Origin: an uncultured Bacteroides sp.
GTDB lineage: Bacteria > Bacteroidota > Bacteroidia > Bacteroidales > Bacteroidaceae
Direction of reading: 5' to 3'
Length of the DNA: 64,000 bases
NCBI GenBank assembly: GCA_949300425.1
Contig: CASGED010000097.1
Coordinates: forward strand, 1 to 64,000
Shown here: positions 26,021 to 34,923 of the stretch, one piece after another
Position numbering within the stretch: position 1 is the first letter of the stretch
Layout: each line of letters opens with the position of its first letter
The notes under the pieces: model-generated
What the model was told of the DNA's origin: nothing
Databases searched by the model: none
The model's input: only the letters and a program-made list of their open reading frames with translations
Position numbers and translations under genes: made by a program

Positions 26021-26416
26021 ATGTTACACGAAGTCAATACATTAAGAAAAATTGCAGCCAAAATTGTATTCATTACCGTATTGGTGTTGACTGCAATCAA
26101 TGTATGTGCACAAGATGACCGCTATTTCCAACAAGCACAAAGTTATCAGAAGCAAGCGGAAACTTATTTCAAACAGGCGGAGAGCCATGAACGTAACGCA
26201 AAACGCTATAGTCAAAAGGCACAAAGTTACCTTCAAAAAGCCGCATTTTATTCCCAAAAGAATAATAAACAGAAAGTTAAGGCCTATCAGCGATGGGCGA
26301 AGGAAGCTACCAATAAAATGGAAATGCGTTTGCGTTGGGCGAAAGAAGCACGACAGAAAGGAGAAGTCCGTTTGCGTTGGGCGAAAGAATGTTTGAAGAA
26401 AATGAACAATGACTAA
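26021..26416 (+). CDS. Secreted helical-repeat protein, unknown
   Basis: A signal peptide (hydrophobic up to about VLTAINVCA, residue 30) precedes a purely helical region of about 100 residues. The first part is a heptad-spaced repeat: QAQSYQK, QAETYFK, QAESHER, NAKRYSQ, KAQSYLQ, KAAFYSQ. The second is a 14-residue repeat, RWAKEATNKMEMRL / RWAKEARQKGEVRL / RWAKECLKKM. The charge is strongly positive. It should form a long coiled-coil or rod in the periplasm. I know no family for it. 12 bp after copy B, and overlapping the next frame. Confidence 0.65.
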   Translation: MLHEVNTLRKIAAKIVFITVLVLTAINVCAQDDRYFQQAQSYQKQAETYFKQAESHERNAKRYSQKAQSYLQKAAFYSQKNNKQKVKAYQRWAKEATNKMEMRLRWAKEARQKGEVRLRWAKECLKKMNND

Positions 26417-26435
26417 CTTTTTAAATTTTAATCGT

Positions 26436-26891
26436 ATGAAAGCTACAAAATTTATTCAATTCATTACAGGTATTTGTATGTGTATGACCCTCTGCTCTTG
26501 TCCTCCTGAACCTGATGATATTAAAAGTTTTATAAACTTCATAGGGATAGAATCAGCAGATTTTACCATAATGAATACCACGACCGGCGAACAGTTGAAA
26601 AACACTGGATTACAGGTAGGAGAAATCACAACCATAGAGGTACACCCTGGAGACGTATTGCGATTAGAATATACGCCTCCAACAGAGTATAGTCAGTACA
26701 CATGGAAAGTGACATACGAATTATTCGATGAAACATTTACTGAATATGCCCCCTATTCTATGGAATATACAGTGAAGAATATCGAATCCGGAAGATATTC
26801 TGTAACTTGTAGGGGCATCATAGAAGATGAGGCTGTGGAATTTTCCGGTGCAGACTCAGGATCGGTATATTTGGAATTAACAGCAAACTAA
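26436..26891 (+). CDS. Beta-rich lipoprotein, unknown
   Basis: Signal MKATKFIQFITGICMCMTL ends in a lipobox with Cys (LCSC), followed by PPEPDD. The mature ~130 residues alternate strands and turns (TIMNTTTGEQL, ITTIEVHPGDVL, YTWKVTYELFDE) in the manner of an Ig-like or fibronectin-like fold. The frame extends to ATG 26409, but the signal peptide starts cleanly at 26436. Last gene of the operon, before an AT-rich gap with nested hairpins. Function not known. Confidence 0.7.
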   Translation: MKATKFIQFITGICMCMTLCSCPPEPDDIKSFINFIGIESADFTIMNTTTGEQLKNTGLQVGEITTIEVHPGDVLRLEYTPPTEYSQYTWKVTYELFDETFTEYAPYSMEYTVKNIESGRYSVTCRGIIEDEAVEFSGADSGSVYLELTAN

Positions 26892-26994
26892 CGTTAGAAG
26901 TAATCAGATAAAAACAAGCAGGGAATAAGACTCTAAGTATTTAATCATATTTAGTTCATACTATAAATAGGGATTTATTATCCGTATAGATGCA

Positions 26995-27039
26995 CTGTTT
27001 CAGTAGCTGTTGAAACAGCGTTTCAGTAGTATGTGAAAC
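26995..27039 (+). repeat. Nested inverted repeats upstream of the 27093 gene
   Basis: CTGTTTCA (26995-27002) pairs with TGAAACAG (27011-27018), and GTTTCA (27020-27025) with TGAAAC (27034-27039). The words match those scattered through repeats R1 and R2. The following 27040s have an ATTAAATTATCATTTAA stretch like the start of R2. Probably a short degenerate copy or an operator. Confidence 0.5.
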
Positions 27040-27058
27040 GACCCATTAAATTATCATT

Positions 27059-27066
27059 TAATTTTG
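27059..27066 (+). promoter_or_regulatory. -7 element of the second unknown cluster
   Basis: TAATTTTG fits TAnnTTTG; no clear TTTG lies 19-21 bases upstream. It would transcribe the 27093-29718 genes from a start near 27073. Confidence 0.45.
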
Positions 27067-27092
27067 TACACCTACTTATAAGTTATTAAGAT

Positions 27093-28559
27093 ATGTTTCA
27101 AAACAAACTTTTATGGCTTGACTTGGCCGTATGTTCCGTATGGTTGCTTGCCATCTTAGGTAGTCGGTACGACTGGAACAGTAGTATTCAGTTCGTGGCA
27201 ATCTTAACGGTGGTTATGCGAGTGGCGTTCACGTTTGTACTGGCCAAAGGTGACAAACGGGGATGGCTTCCTTTAGGAATAATGATGGCATTGGGTGTCC
27301 TGATGCTACAAGGTGGTAAAGCCATCGGCATGCAAGGACTTATAAGTTATCCGTTCTATATTCTTAATGTGGAGACAGACAAGGCAATCCAAATCATTAT
27401 CAGCGTTTTTTGTGTGTTGTGGATATGGATTTTGCCTGTGGCATTGTATCTGTACAGGTTGTTCCGGAAAGATTTGTCGCGGACGGATTTACGATGGACG
27501 GACTTGATAGGTGGCGTTCTTTGGAGAGACCGCCGTGCCGGGTTTTATTCCACTTTACTATTGCTATGCATAACGGTGTTGTACACGGGATTAGCCATGA
27601 ACGCAAGGGTTTGCCGGATAGTCTGTCTCACAGTTCCGGTACTTAGTTTTTGGCTGATTGCCCGATATTATAATCTGAAAATCAAAAGGCTGTGGGTGCT
27701 GGTAGTGGCTATGGGGCTTTTCTTCTACGCGCAACCGTTGGCCGGCCTGTGGCGGATTCTGCTGCTTGCTATCAGTTTCTCTTTGGTGACTTATGTGGGC
27801 TGTCAATTATATCAAGGCTTAAAGAAGCATGCAGTTCCTATATTGGCAACCTTCTATGTAGGTATGTTCTTGCCTTCGTTGGCTATTGGTTACAATCCTT
27901 ATGTATGCATAGATTACGGACGATACTATTTCCATACACACCAGCCGTATGAAGGTATATTCTATGTGAAGGACGGACGGAAGATTGGATTGCGCGACCG
28001 CTACGGATTGCTTGTCAAACCGGAATATGAATACATTCGCCATTCGCAGGGAAAGAATTGGTACAATCACGTGTCATTGTGCAAAGACGGCTATGTGACG
28101 TTGTATGACATCGACAATGCCCGAATCGTAAAAAACAGTGATATTGATGGGAAGTTGCAGGCGGACGTATGTAGGACATTGAATGATTTTCATAACAAAT
28201 ATGATTCGGAATATGATGATTGCATAGAGGTGAAAGTAACTGAAATATCCACGGACAAAGTGTTGGCTCATGTGAAAGCGGTTTACTACGGTCTTCCTCA
28301 TTACGATTATTCCTGTGGCTCTTTTTTGCCGAAAGATACCGTGGCTTTGCAATCCGGTGAATGGGCGTGCGATACTTCTCTGCTTATTGACAATTTTCGA
28401 AAAAAAGCGTTAAGTTACGTTTGGGATATCCAAAGGGATGGCACAGCCCTATACCGCATCTATGTGAAGATGGCAAAGGATGAATTGCCGGAGAAAAACA
28501 TGATTATTGACCTGATGGAAATCATATCGGAAAGTAATACGCTAAAAATAAGAAAATGA
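27093..28559 (+). CDS. Polytopic membrane protein with C-terminal domain, unknown
   Basis: About nine membrane spans in residues 5-290, followed by ~200 hydrophilic residues. The C-terminal part opens with GIFYVKDGRKIGLRDRYGLLVKPEYEYI, similar to a WG-type repeat, then mixed alpha/beta. I recognise no function. The N-terminal layout is unlike ordinary transporters (few charged residues in the spans). First gene of a three-gene cluster, 10 bp before the next. Confidence 0.7.
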   Translation: MFQNKLLWLDLAVCSVWLLAILGSRYDWNSSIQFVAILTVVMRVAFTFVLAKGDKRGWLPLGIMMALGVLMLQGGKAIGMQGLISYPFYILNVETDKAIQIIISVFCVLWIWILPVALYLYRLFRKDLSRTDLRWTDLIGGVLWRDRRAGFYSTLLLLCITVLYTGLAMNARVCRIVCLTVPVLSFWLIARYYNLKIKRLWVLVVAMGLFFYAQPLAGLWRILLLAISFSLVTYVGCQLYQGLKKHAVPILATFYVGMFLPSLAIGYNPYVCIDYGRYYFHTHQPYEGIFYVKDGRKIGLRDRYGLLVKPEYEYIRHSQGKNWYNHVSLCKDGYVTLYDIDNARIVKNSDIDGKLQADVCRTLNDFHNKYDSEYDDCIEVKVTEISTDKVLAHVKAVYYGLPHYDYSCGSFLPKDTVALQSGEWACDTSLLIDNFRKKALSYVWDIQRDGTALYRIYVKMAKDELPEKNMIIDLMEIISESNTLKIRK

Positions 28560-28569
28560 CACATAAGCT

Positions 28570-29080
28570 ATGAATGAATTGGATTATAATTATTTTCAGA
28601 AGCAAATTGAACATCCTTCTCAGTATGATTGCTACGACAGAGGGGAAGGCATGTATGAATGTACACAGGCACGCAATCATGTAGAAAGGTATTTAGTAAA
28701 TACCCACACGCAAAAGGTGTATGAACTGGTAGATTTTATGGGACATGTCAAAGCGTTCATCGCAGATGATATAGACTATGAATCGGTGGACAAAATGGAG
28801 AATGCCGGAGATGCGCATAGCTTGGTAGCCAACTACCGTTTTAGCGTTGACGGTTTCAAGGATGGCGTAGCGATGGTAATCTGGACATTGTATCCGGACG
28901 GGACGATATTTTGCGGACGAAGACGGCTTCGGCATGGAGGACAATTACGAGACAACTATCTACGCTTTTATTGACACGAATTGCAAGGTACTTATCTCTT
29001 TTCAAGATATGGATGACAGGAAATACATGAAAGCGTGTCAAGAACAAGCCAAGGAAATAGTCAGGAAAAGGAACGCATGA
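28570..29080 (+). pseudogene. Unknown soluble protein, broken by a +1 frameshift
   Basis: The frame from 28570 is protein-like (no signal peptide, acidic, mixed alpha/beta, with GVAMVIWTLYPDG near residue 103) until the T run at 28909-28912. After it the frame continues in a different phase: removing one T gives ...IFADEDGFGMEDNYE... through IYAFIDTNCKVLISFQD to a stop at 29078-29080, overlapping the next start by the ATGA pattern. Without the shift the gene would be about 170 residues. The size and position beside a membrane protein and lipoprotein are consistent with an immunity-like role, but this is not shown. A sequencing error in the T run is possible. Confidence 0.7.
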
Positions 29081-29718
29081 GAAAAATTGGACTCATATTG
29101 GCTATTTTCTATGGTTTGCTGTATGCTTGTACGCCCGCACATAAGGAACAGAAAGGGATGGGATATGTGGCTACAGATGCGGTTGACCAACCGACGGAGA
29201 CGCGTGAGGATTCGTTGGCTCAAATAGAAATTTCGATGGAAGAACGTATGATTGACCACAACTTAGACTTGCGGCATTATTTTGATTCACTTTGCCGATA
29301 TACGGAAGCAGAATTGTGGATTCATCGGCAAGATGACCCGGATACCGTGAGGGTATGGGAAGCGATAGACGAACTTTCGGCTTTTGTCAGAAACGAACGA
29401 AAAACTTATCCGGTAAAAGAAGTGCGTAAAGCATTGTATTTGATGGGACTTGAACAAGGGTATCTGCAAGGACACGACGGGTGGAGTGAGAGTGCTTGGA
29501 ACGGGAAACAACCGAATCCGGGAGAATTGTTCTTGTTTCAATTCATAAAGCAGGCTGCCCGCTATTGTCCACGTGTGGAACTATTGACGGACGTGTATAG
29601 TGAGGATAGGCGGGAAGGAATGATAAAGTTTCTTTCATGGGGCGGTTATCCGCTTTATGTTTTCATACTTCAGCGGATAGAAAAGGGGTATGAAGCACAA
29701 TTATTTCTGCCTATATAA
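29077..29718 (+). CDS. Lipoprotein, unknown
   Basis: Starting at 29077 (MRKIGLILAIFYGLLYAC) the lipobox Cys is at about residue 18. The mature ~195 residues are mostly helical (HYFDSLCRYTEAELWIH, VWEAIDELSAFV) with no family I recognise. The longer frame from 29035 is an artefact of the frameshifted neighbour; the ATGA overlap with the reconstructed stop supports 29077. Last gene of the cluster. Confidence 0.7.
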   Translation: MRKIGLILAIFYGLLYACTPAHKEQKGMGYVATDAVDQPTETREDSLAQIEISMEERMIDHNLDLRHYFDSLCRYTEAELWIHRQDDPDTVRVWEAIDELSAFVRNERKTYPVKEVRKALYLMGLEQGYLQGHDGWSESAWNGKQPNPGELFLFQFIKQAARYCPRVELLTDVYSEDRREGMIKFLSWGGYPLYVFILQRIEKGYEAQLFLPI

Positions 29719-29791
29719 GGCATAGCAATGTTTTTGGGAAAGGTAGTCAGAGGTGCTTTAATGAATAATCTACCAAAAAAACATCCAAATA

Positions 29792-29823
29792 TTTGTGTAT
29801 CCGACAAATAATTCGTTCCTTTG
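29792..29823 (+). promoter_or_regulatory. Promoter of rplS
   Basis: TTTG at 29792-29795, 20-base spacer, TTCCTTTG at 29816-29823 (one mismatch to TAnnTTTG). A leader of about 85 bases would follow. Confidence 0.6.
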
Positions 29824-29914
29824 CAACCGCTTTCGCGCAATCGCTGTCAGGAAAAACAGAGAGAAGCCTGGTATGTTGCGTAGTAACGATAAACAATTTA
29901 ATCAAAGTAAAACA

Positions 29915-30268
29915 ATGGATTTAATTAAAATTGCAGAAGAAGCATTTGCTACAGGCAAGCAACATCCCAGTTTCAAGGCTGGTGACACAGTGACCGTAGC
30001 ATATCGTATCGTGGAAGGTAACAAGGAGCGTGTACAGCTGTACCGTGGTGTAGTTATCAAAATCTGCGGACATGGTGAGAAGAAGCGTTTCACTGTACGC
30101 AAGATGTCTGGAACCGTAGGCGTAGAGCGTATTTTCCCGCTGGAGTCACCGGCAATCGACAGCATCGAAGTGAACAAGATTGGTAAGGTACGTCGCGCTA
30201 AGTTGTATTACCTGCGCGGTCTTACCGGTAAGAAAGCAAGAATCAAAGAGAAAAGAGCCAACGCTTAA
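29915..30268 (+). CDS. rplS: 50S ribosomal protein L19
   Basis: 117 residues from [15 protein letters not shown]. The conserved L19 core is evident: [51 protein letters not shown] and a basic tail [21 protein letters not shown]. The frame extends to 29795, but the promoter at 29792-29823 lies within that extension, so 29915 is correct. Single-gene unit ending in a terminator shared with the next gene. Confidence 0.97.
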   Translation: MDLIKIAEEAFATGKQHPSFKAGDTVTVAYRIVEGNKERVQLYRGVVIKICGHGEKKRFTVRKMSGTVGVERIFPLESPAIDSIEVNKIGKVRRAKLYYLRGLTGKKARIKEKRANA

Positions 30269-30300
30269 TAAGGCGACGGACTTCTTGCTTGGACAAGATA

Positions 30301-30335
30301 AAAAAGGGAAACTCCATTCGGGGCTTCCCTTTTTT
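30301..30335. terminator. Bidirectional terminator between rplS and the ROK kinase gene
   Basis: AAAAAGGGAA / TTCCCTTTTTT stem with a 14-base loop, A-tract on one side and T-tract on the other; it can end transcription from both convergent genes. Confidence 0.8.
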
Positions 30336-30347
30336 AATGCTGTTTTA

Positions 30348-31319
30348 TTACTGTTTTATTTCCCAGCCCAATGCGCTGGCGCCCAATACGGCCGCATCGG
30401 CATCCTTCAGTTCGGACATCAGCAGTTTGGTCTTACCTTTGTAGATGTTCAGCACGTTTTTGTCTATGGATTCCTGGATGGGTCTGAATATGTACTCGCC
30501 GGATTTGGCTAAGCCGCCGAAGAGAATGATGGCTTCCGGGCTGGAGAAAGCGATGGCGTCAGCCAAGGCTTCACCCAAGATGGTACCGGTGAAGTTAAAG
30601 ATATTCAAAGCCAACGTGTCACCCTGTACGGCAGCGTCATACACGTCCTTAGATGTGATATTCTCGGCGGGAATGGAGCGAAGCAGACTGGGTTCGGTAC
30701 TGGCCGTGAGGAATTCACGTGCCGTACGTGCCACGCCTGTAGCTGAGCAGTATGTTTCCAGACAGCCATGACGGCCACATCCGCACAGACGACCGTCCCG
30801 GCGGATAATGACATGTCCCAACTCTCCGGCAAAACCATCATGGCCATATACCAATTGTCCGTTGATGACGATTCCGCTGCCTACGCCGGTTCCCAAGGTA
30901 ATCATGATGAAGTCTTTCATACCTCGTGCCGCGCCGTAAGTCATTTCACCGATGGCTGCCGCATTGGCGTCATTGGTCAGGGCGGTCGGAATGCCTAAAC
31001 GTTGTTCAAACAAGGCTGCCAAGGGTATCACACCTTTCCACGGAAGGTTGGGCGCAAACTCAATGGTGCCCGTATAATAGTTGCCGTTCGGGGCTCCGAT
31101 GCCGATACCTTTAATCTTGTCCACTCCGCCATTCGCCTCAATCAATGGCAACAGATTCTTGCACACTGCGGCCACGTAATCATCTATCTCCGTATAAGCG
31201 CCGGTTTTGATAGAACTGCTTGCAAGGACCGTACCACGTGCGTCCACAATGCCGAACACGGTGTTTGTTCCGCCTATGTCGATACCTACCACATAGGGCT
31301 TCTCCATGTTTGTATTCAT
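30348..31319 (-). CDS. ROK-family sugar kinase (glucokinase type)
   Basis: VGIDIGGTNTVFGIVD (ATP-binding, residues 10-26), ADLGHVI-like catalytic stretch GELGHVIIRRDGR, and the zinc motif CGCGRHGCLE (about 179-188) identify a ROK kinase, with length of 323 aa as expected. Glucokinase is the common annotation in Bacteroides; N-acetylglucosamine or N-acetylmannosamine cannot be excluded. Phosphorylates hexoses in the cytoplasm using ATP. Alone on its strand, convergent with rplS. Confidence 0.9.
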   Translation of the reverse strand: MNTNMEKPYVVGIDIGGTNTVFGIVDARGTVLASSSIKTGAYTEIDDYVAAVCKNLLPLIEANGGVDKIKGIGIGAPNGNYYTGTIEFAPNLPWKGVIPLAALFEQRLGIPTALTNDANAAAIGEMTYGAARGMKDFIMITLGTGVGSGIVINGQLVYGHDGFAGELGHVIIRRDGRLCGCGRHGCLETYCSATGVARTAREFLTASTEPSLLRSIPAENITSKDVYDAAVQGDTLALNIFNFTGTILGEALADAIAFSSPEAIILFGGLAKSGEYIFRPIQESIDKNVLNIYKGKTKLLMSELKDADAAVLGASALGWEIKQ

Positions 31320-31458
31320 GATATTTTTGTTTTAAAAGATTAATTATAAAAGTTCAGATTACAAAAATCAGAAAGAAAAATGAAACAACAAAATCTTTTC
31401 TCCTAAAAAACGGTATTCAGATGATACACACGTTGGCGGAGAAAAGATTTCGTTCTTA

Positions 31459-33909
31459 TCAGCGTCGGGGAATATCCACCGATTCTTCCGCCTTCCCGTT
31501 CAACCAGCGTGAGAAGAAATCTACCATGCGCCAGTAGAAATACTCGTCCATCGTGCCAAAGCTATGGCGTTGACCGGGTAGGATTAGCATTTCGAAACGT
31601 TTGCCCGCCCGAATCAATGCGTCCGCCACGCGGATGGTGTTTGCCGGATGAACGTTGTTGTCGATGTCGCCGTGTACCAGCATCAGATGGCCTTTCAGCC
31701 GGCTGGCTATTTCGGGATTGGTGGCAATCTTATATACAAAGGTGGTGTCACCCTTCTCGGAAACCTGCTCCTTCACACCGTGGTGAGTCTCGCTCCACCA
31801 GCGGTTGTAGATGCGGTTGTCGTGATTGCCGGCACAAGATACGGCCGCCTTATAGAAATCCGGATACTGTAGGATGGCTGCCGTAGACATGAATCCGCCT
31901 CCTGAATGGCCGTGAATGCCTACGCGGTCGATGTCGATGAACGGATAACGGGCCGCCAGTTGTTCAACTGCCGCCTTATGGTCGGCCAACGGGTAGTCGC
32001 GCATGTTGCCGTAACCGTAGTTGTGATACCACTTGGAACGGCTGGGATGTCCGCCGCGCTGGCCTACGGAGATGACGATGAAGCCCGCCTGCGCCAAACG
32101 GTCGGTACGCACACTCATGCGGGTGAAGGGATAATATACCGCCTCCACCTGCGGACCGGGATATACGTAGTCGATGATAGGATATACTTTGGTAGAGTCA
32201 AAATCGTAAGGTTTGTACATTACCCCGTAGAGGTCGGTTACGCCGTCAGCCGCTTTCACCGTGAAAAGTTCGGGGAACTTATAGCCTGCCGCGAACAGTT
32301 GCGAGAAGTCGCTCTCCTGCAAGTCCATCACTTTGTTCCCGCTCCGGTCTATCAGTACGGCATTGGGCACGGTATTTACCCGCGAGTAATTGTCCACCAC
32401 GTAGCGGGCGTCGTCGTCCATGGCCACTTCGTGGAAATATTCGCCCTGGGTCAAGAGTTTCAATCCGTTTCCGTCCGCGTTTACCCGGTAGAGGTGCTCA
32501 TAGTAAGGATTCTCGCCTTCCTCGCGTCCGTTGGCGGTGAAGTAGATGGTACGGGTGGCAGGGTCTACCTTTATGACACGTTCCACGTGCCAAGGGCCTT
32601 TGGTGATGCGGTTCTTCAGGTTTCCTTGGTCATCATATAAATAAAGGTGTGCCCAGCCGTCACGCTCGCTCCACTGGATAAATTCTTTTCCCTCGCCGAA
32701 CACGTGGATGGGACGGGTCTCCTGGTAGGTATTCATTCGCTCCTCCACGATGGGGACGATGGAGTCTTGTCCGATGGTGTAGGTACAGACGTCTATGCGG
32801 TGCAGGTCGCGGCTGTAGCGGGTGAGGTAGAGGCGGTTGTTGTCGCCTTGCCATACGCGAGACCTGAACTCGGCGTCGCGTTCGCGCCGGAGGGTGGGAC
32901 GCGCTTCAATGTTCAGTGTTTGGTGCTTCCAAGCTGCGGTGCGTATCTCCTTGCGGCTGTTGTCGGTGAGGTCGAAGAGGTGCAGGTGATACTCCGGCGC
33001 TTCCATCTCGCCGGGCATCTGGTAGCGGTAGGTCTCCAGGGTAGGGCGCGGCGAGGCTAAGGAGTTGATGACCCATAGGTCTTTCACACGGCTGTTGTCA
33101 GTGACGACGGTGATGAAGTGGCGGGAGTCGGGCGACCAGTAGCCATAGGCGTTCCGACGCTTGCCGTTGCACAGGGTGTCGGTGTTGAGCTGGCTGTAGG
33201 GTATGCCATAGCCGAAGCGCTCCGTGCCGTCCGTGGTCAACTGTATTTCAACGATGGTGCTGTCCTTCTCGTCCTTCTGCGCCTTGCGGTAGTCGGCTAT
33301 GCTCATGCGGTAGAGGTTACAGTCCTTGGCGTAGACGACCGTTTGCCCATCGGGCGACACCGATGCCCAGCCTAAGCGTTTCGGCTCTTTGGCTTCTTCG
33401 GTGAGGCGGGTCAGTTTACGGGTAGGATAGTCGTAGGAGAAATAGAACACTTCCTTTTCGGGCTTCCCGGATTTCTTTTTGTCTTTCTCCGGGCCGTCCT
33501 TCTTGGGCTTTTTGTCTTGCGAGGAAACCACTTCGAAGGTAAACGTGCGTCCGTCTTCTTTCACCTTCAGGTTGCGGATGGGCAAGTGGCGTGCCTCGAA
33601 GGGGTCGTGCATGATTTCGGAGAGTTGGGACGCCAGTTCGTCGCGGTCGAAGAGCGGAGTTTTCCGGCGGCTATCGGGATTCACTACATACCAGAATGTG
33701 CCTTCACTGGTCTTATACTGAAACCAAAAGTCGTTGCCTGTGGGAAACCAGTGCGGGTCTACTTGGGTGGAGAAAAGCATGGTGCTTAATTTCTCTCGTG
33801 TGAATTTCTCTGCCTGAAGATATTCGGGCAGACGTTCCTGGGCGGTCATAGAAGGGCTTTGGCAGACCAGTCCCAGGAATAAAACAGATAAAAATCGTAC
33901 TTTCATCAT
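31459..33909 (-). CDS. S9-family peptidase (dipeptidyl peptidase IV type)
   Basis: Signal peptide (MMKVRFLSVLFLGLVCQSPSMTA), an N-terminal beta-propeller of the DPP IV kind (about 100-560), and a C-terminal alpha/beta-hydrolase domain. The nucleophile elbow GIHGHSGGG lies near residue 669, the GDIDNNVHP Asp near 750 and the HSFG His near 782. Expected to release X-Pro dipeptides or similar in the periplasm; a propeller loop of Lys/Glu (KKPKKDGPEKDKKKS) is a low-complexity insertion. Own promoter seen at 33944-33951. Confidence 0.9.
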   Translation of the reverse strand: MMKVRFLSVLFLGLVCQSPSMTAQERLPEYLQAEKFTREKLSTMLFSTQVDPHWFPTGNDFWFQYKTSEGTFWYVVNPDSRRKTPLFDRDELASQLSEIMHDPFEARHLPIRNLKVKEDGRTFTFEVVSSQDKKPKKDGPEKDKKKSGKPEKEVFYFSYDYPTRKLTRLTEEAKEPKRLGWASVSPDGQTVVYAKDCNLYRMSIADYRKAQKDEKDSTIVEIQLTTDGTERFGYGIPYSQLNTDTLCNGKRRNAYGYWSPDSRHFITVVTDNSRVKDLWVINSLASPRPTLETYRYQMPGEMEAPEYHLHLFDLTDNSRKEIRTAAWKHQTLNIEARPTLRRERDAEFRSRVWQGDNNRLYLTRYSRDLHRIDVCTYTIGQDSIVPIVEERMNTYQETRPIHVFGEGKEFIQWSERDGWAHLYLYDDQGNLKNRITKGPWHVERVIKVDPATRTIYFTANGREEGENPYYEHLYRVNADGNGLKLLTQGEYFHEVAMDDDARYVVDNYSRVNTVPNAVLIDRSGNKVMDLQESDFSQLFAAGYKFPELFTVKAADGVTDLYGVMYKPYDFDSTKVYPIIDYVYPGPQVEAVYYPFTRMSVRTDRLAQAGFIVISVGQRGGHPSRSKWYHNYGYGNMRDYPLADHKAAVEQLAARYPFIDIDRVGIHGHSGGGFMSTAAILQYPDFYKAAVSCAGNHDNRIYNRWWSETHHGVKEQVSEKGDTTFVYKIATNPEIASRLKGHLMLVHGDIDNNVHPANTIRVADALIRAGKRFEMLILPGQRHSFGTMDEYFYWRMVDFFSRWLNGKAEESVDIPRR

Positions 33910-33943
33910 TGTTTTCGGTTGCTATGAATGTTTTTTTGTTATG

Positions 33944-33951
33944 CAAAGATA
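33944..33951 (-). promoter_or_regulatory. -7 element of the S9 peptidase gene
   Basis: Reverse-strand TATCTTTG (CAAAGATA); a -33-like CAAG lies 22 bases beyond. Confidence 0.5.
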
Positions 33952-34018
33952 GTGGAATCGGGTGTAAAACGTTCAAGTTCGTTTGAAAAAGTAAGTGGCA
34001 GAATGGCAAAAATCGTAC

Positions 34019-34864
34019 TTATTCGCAGTGATACTCCACCAGCCCTTTTAACGGAGAGGCTGTAATTGTACCTATGTGAATGCCCGTTTCACGAGCCGCT
34101 TCGGCCAGCAATTCGCGATAGTGCCAGGCGATGGACCCGGTGAAGCTGACGGGGTATTCTTTACAGTGGGGATAAAGCAGCACGTTGCGGGTGATGAAGG
34201 CATGGAAACCGTTTGACACCATGTGCCGCATGCAAGGCTCGTCAATGTGTTCGGCAATGAAAGGCGAGAGCGAAGCCAGGAACCGGTTGGGGAACGGTTG
34301 CCGATAGACGCGGTCGATGATGTCGCCCGGTGTCAGCTGGTAGCGGGCAAGGAATGTTTCGCGCAAGTAGGGGGGGGTCTGCCCTTTCAGCAAATCACCT
34401 ATCAAGTGCTTGCCTAAGTAAGCTCCGCTACCTTCATCTCCTAAGATAAAGCCCAAGGGCGAGACATTCTGTTCCATTCGTTCTCCGTCCCACAGGCAGG
34501 AATTGGAGCCTGTGCCTAAGATGCAGACGATACCCGGACGATGGCCTGACAGGGAGCGGGCGGCTCCTACCATGTCCGAACAAACCTCTACCTGGCCATC
34601 CGGGCAGAGCAGGCGGCGCAGCACGCCGCGTACTTTTTCCGTTAGGGCAGGAGTGGCGCATCCCGCTCCGTAGAAGTGCAAGGCTTGGGGCATTCGTCTT
34701 TCTAACTTCGGAAGCAATTCGTGGCTGATGCAGAGTTTAATCTCTTCTTCTGTCTGATATACAGGGTTGATGCCTGTGGTCTGTGCCTTTAGGACTGGGA
34801 TCCCGTTTTCCGTCAGGCACCAATCGGTCTTGGTGGAGCCACTGTCGGCCAATAAATATGTCAT
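34019..34864 (-). CDS. BadF-type sugar kinase, probable MurNAc or GlcNAc kinase (MurK-like)
   Basis: N-terminal LLADSGSTKTDW is the phosphate-binding loop of the BadF/BadG ATPase and N-acetylhexosamine kinase group; GTGSNSCLW and GDEGSGAYLG follow as the second phosphate and adenosine motifs. 281 residues is normal. In Tannerella and Bacteroides an AmpG-like importer and a BadF-family kinase take up and phosphorylate N-acetylmuramic acid; here it is the last gene of an operon with an importer and NamZ. MurNAc is therefore the favoured substrate by context. Confidence 0.82.
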   Translation of the reverse strand: MTYLLADSGSTKTDWCLTENGIPVLKAQTTGINPVYQTEEEIKLCISHELLPKLERRMPQALHFYGAGCATPALTEKVRGVLRRLLCPDGQVEVCSDMVGAARSLSGHRPGIVCILGTGSNSCLWDGERMEQNVSPLGFILGDEGSGAYLGKHLIGDLLKGQTPPYLRETFLARYQLTPGDIIDRVYRQPFPNRFLASLSPFIAEHIDEPCMRHMVSNGFHAFITRNVLLYPHCKEYPVSFTGSIAWHYRELLAEAARETGIHIGTITASPLKGLVEYHCE

Positions 34865-34923
34865 AGTTATATGATGTATTAGTTTGTTTCAGTAACTGAT
34901 CAGATTTAGTTCTATACGCTTAC

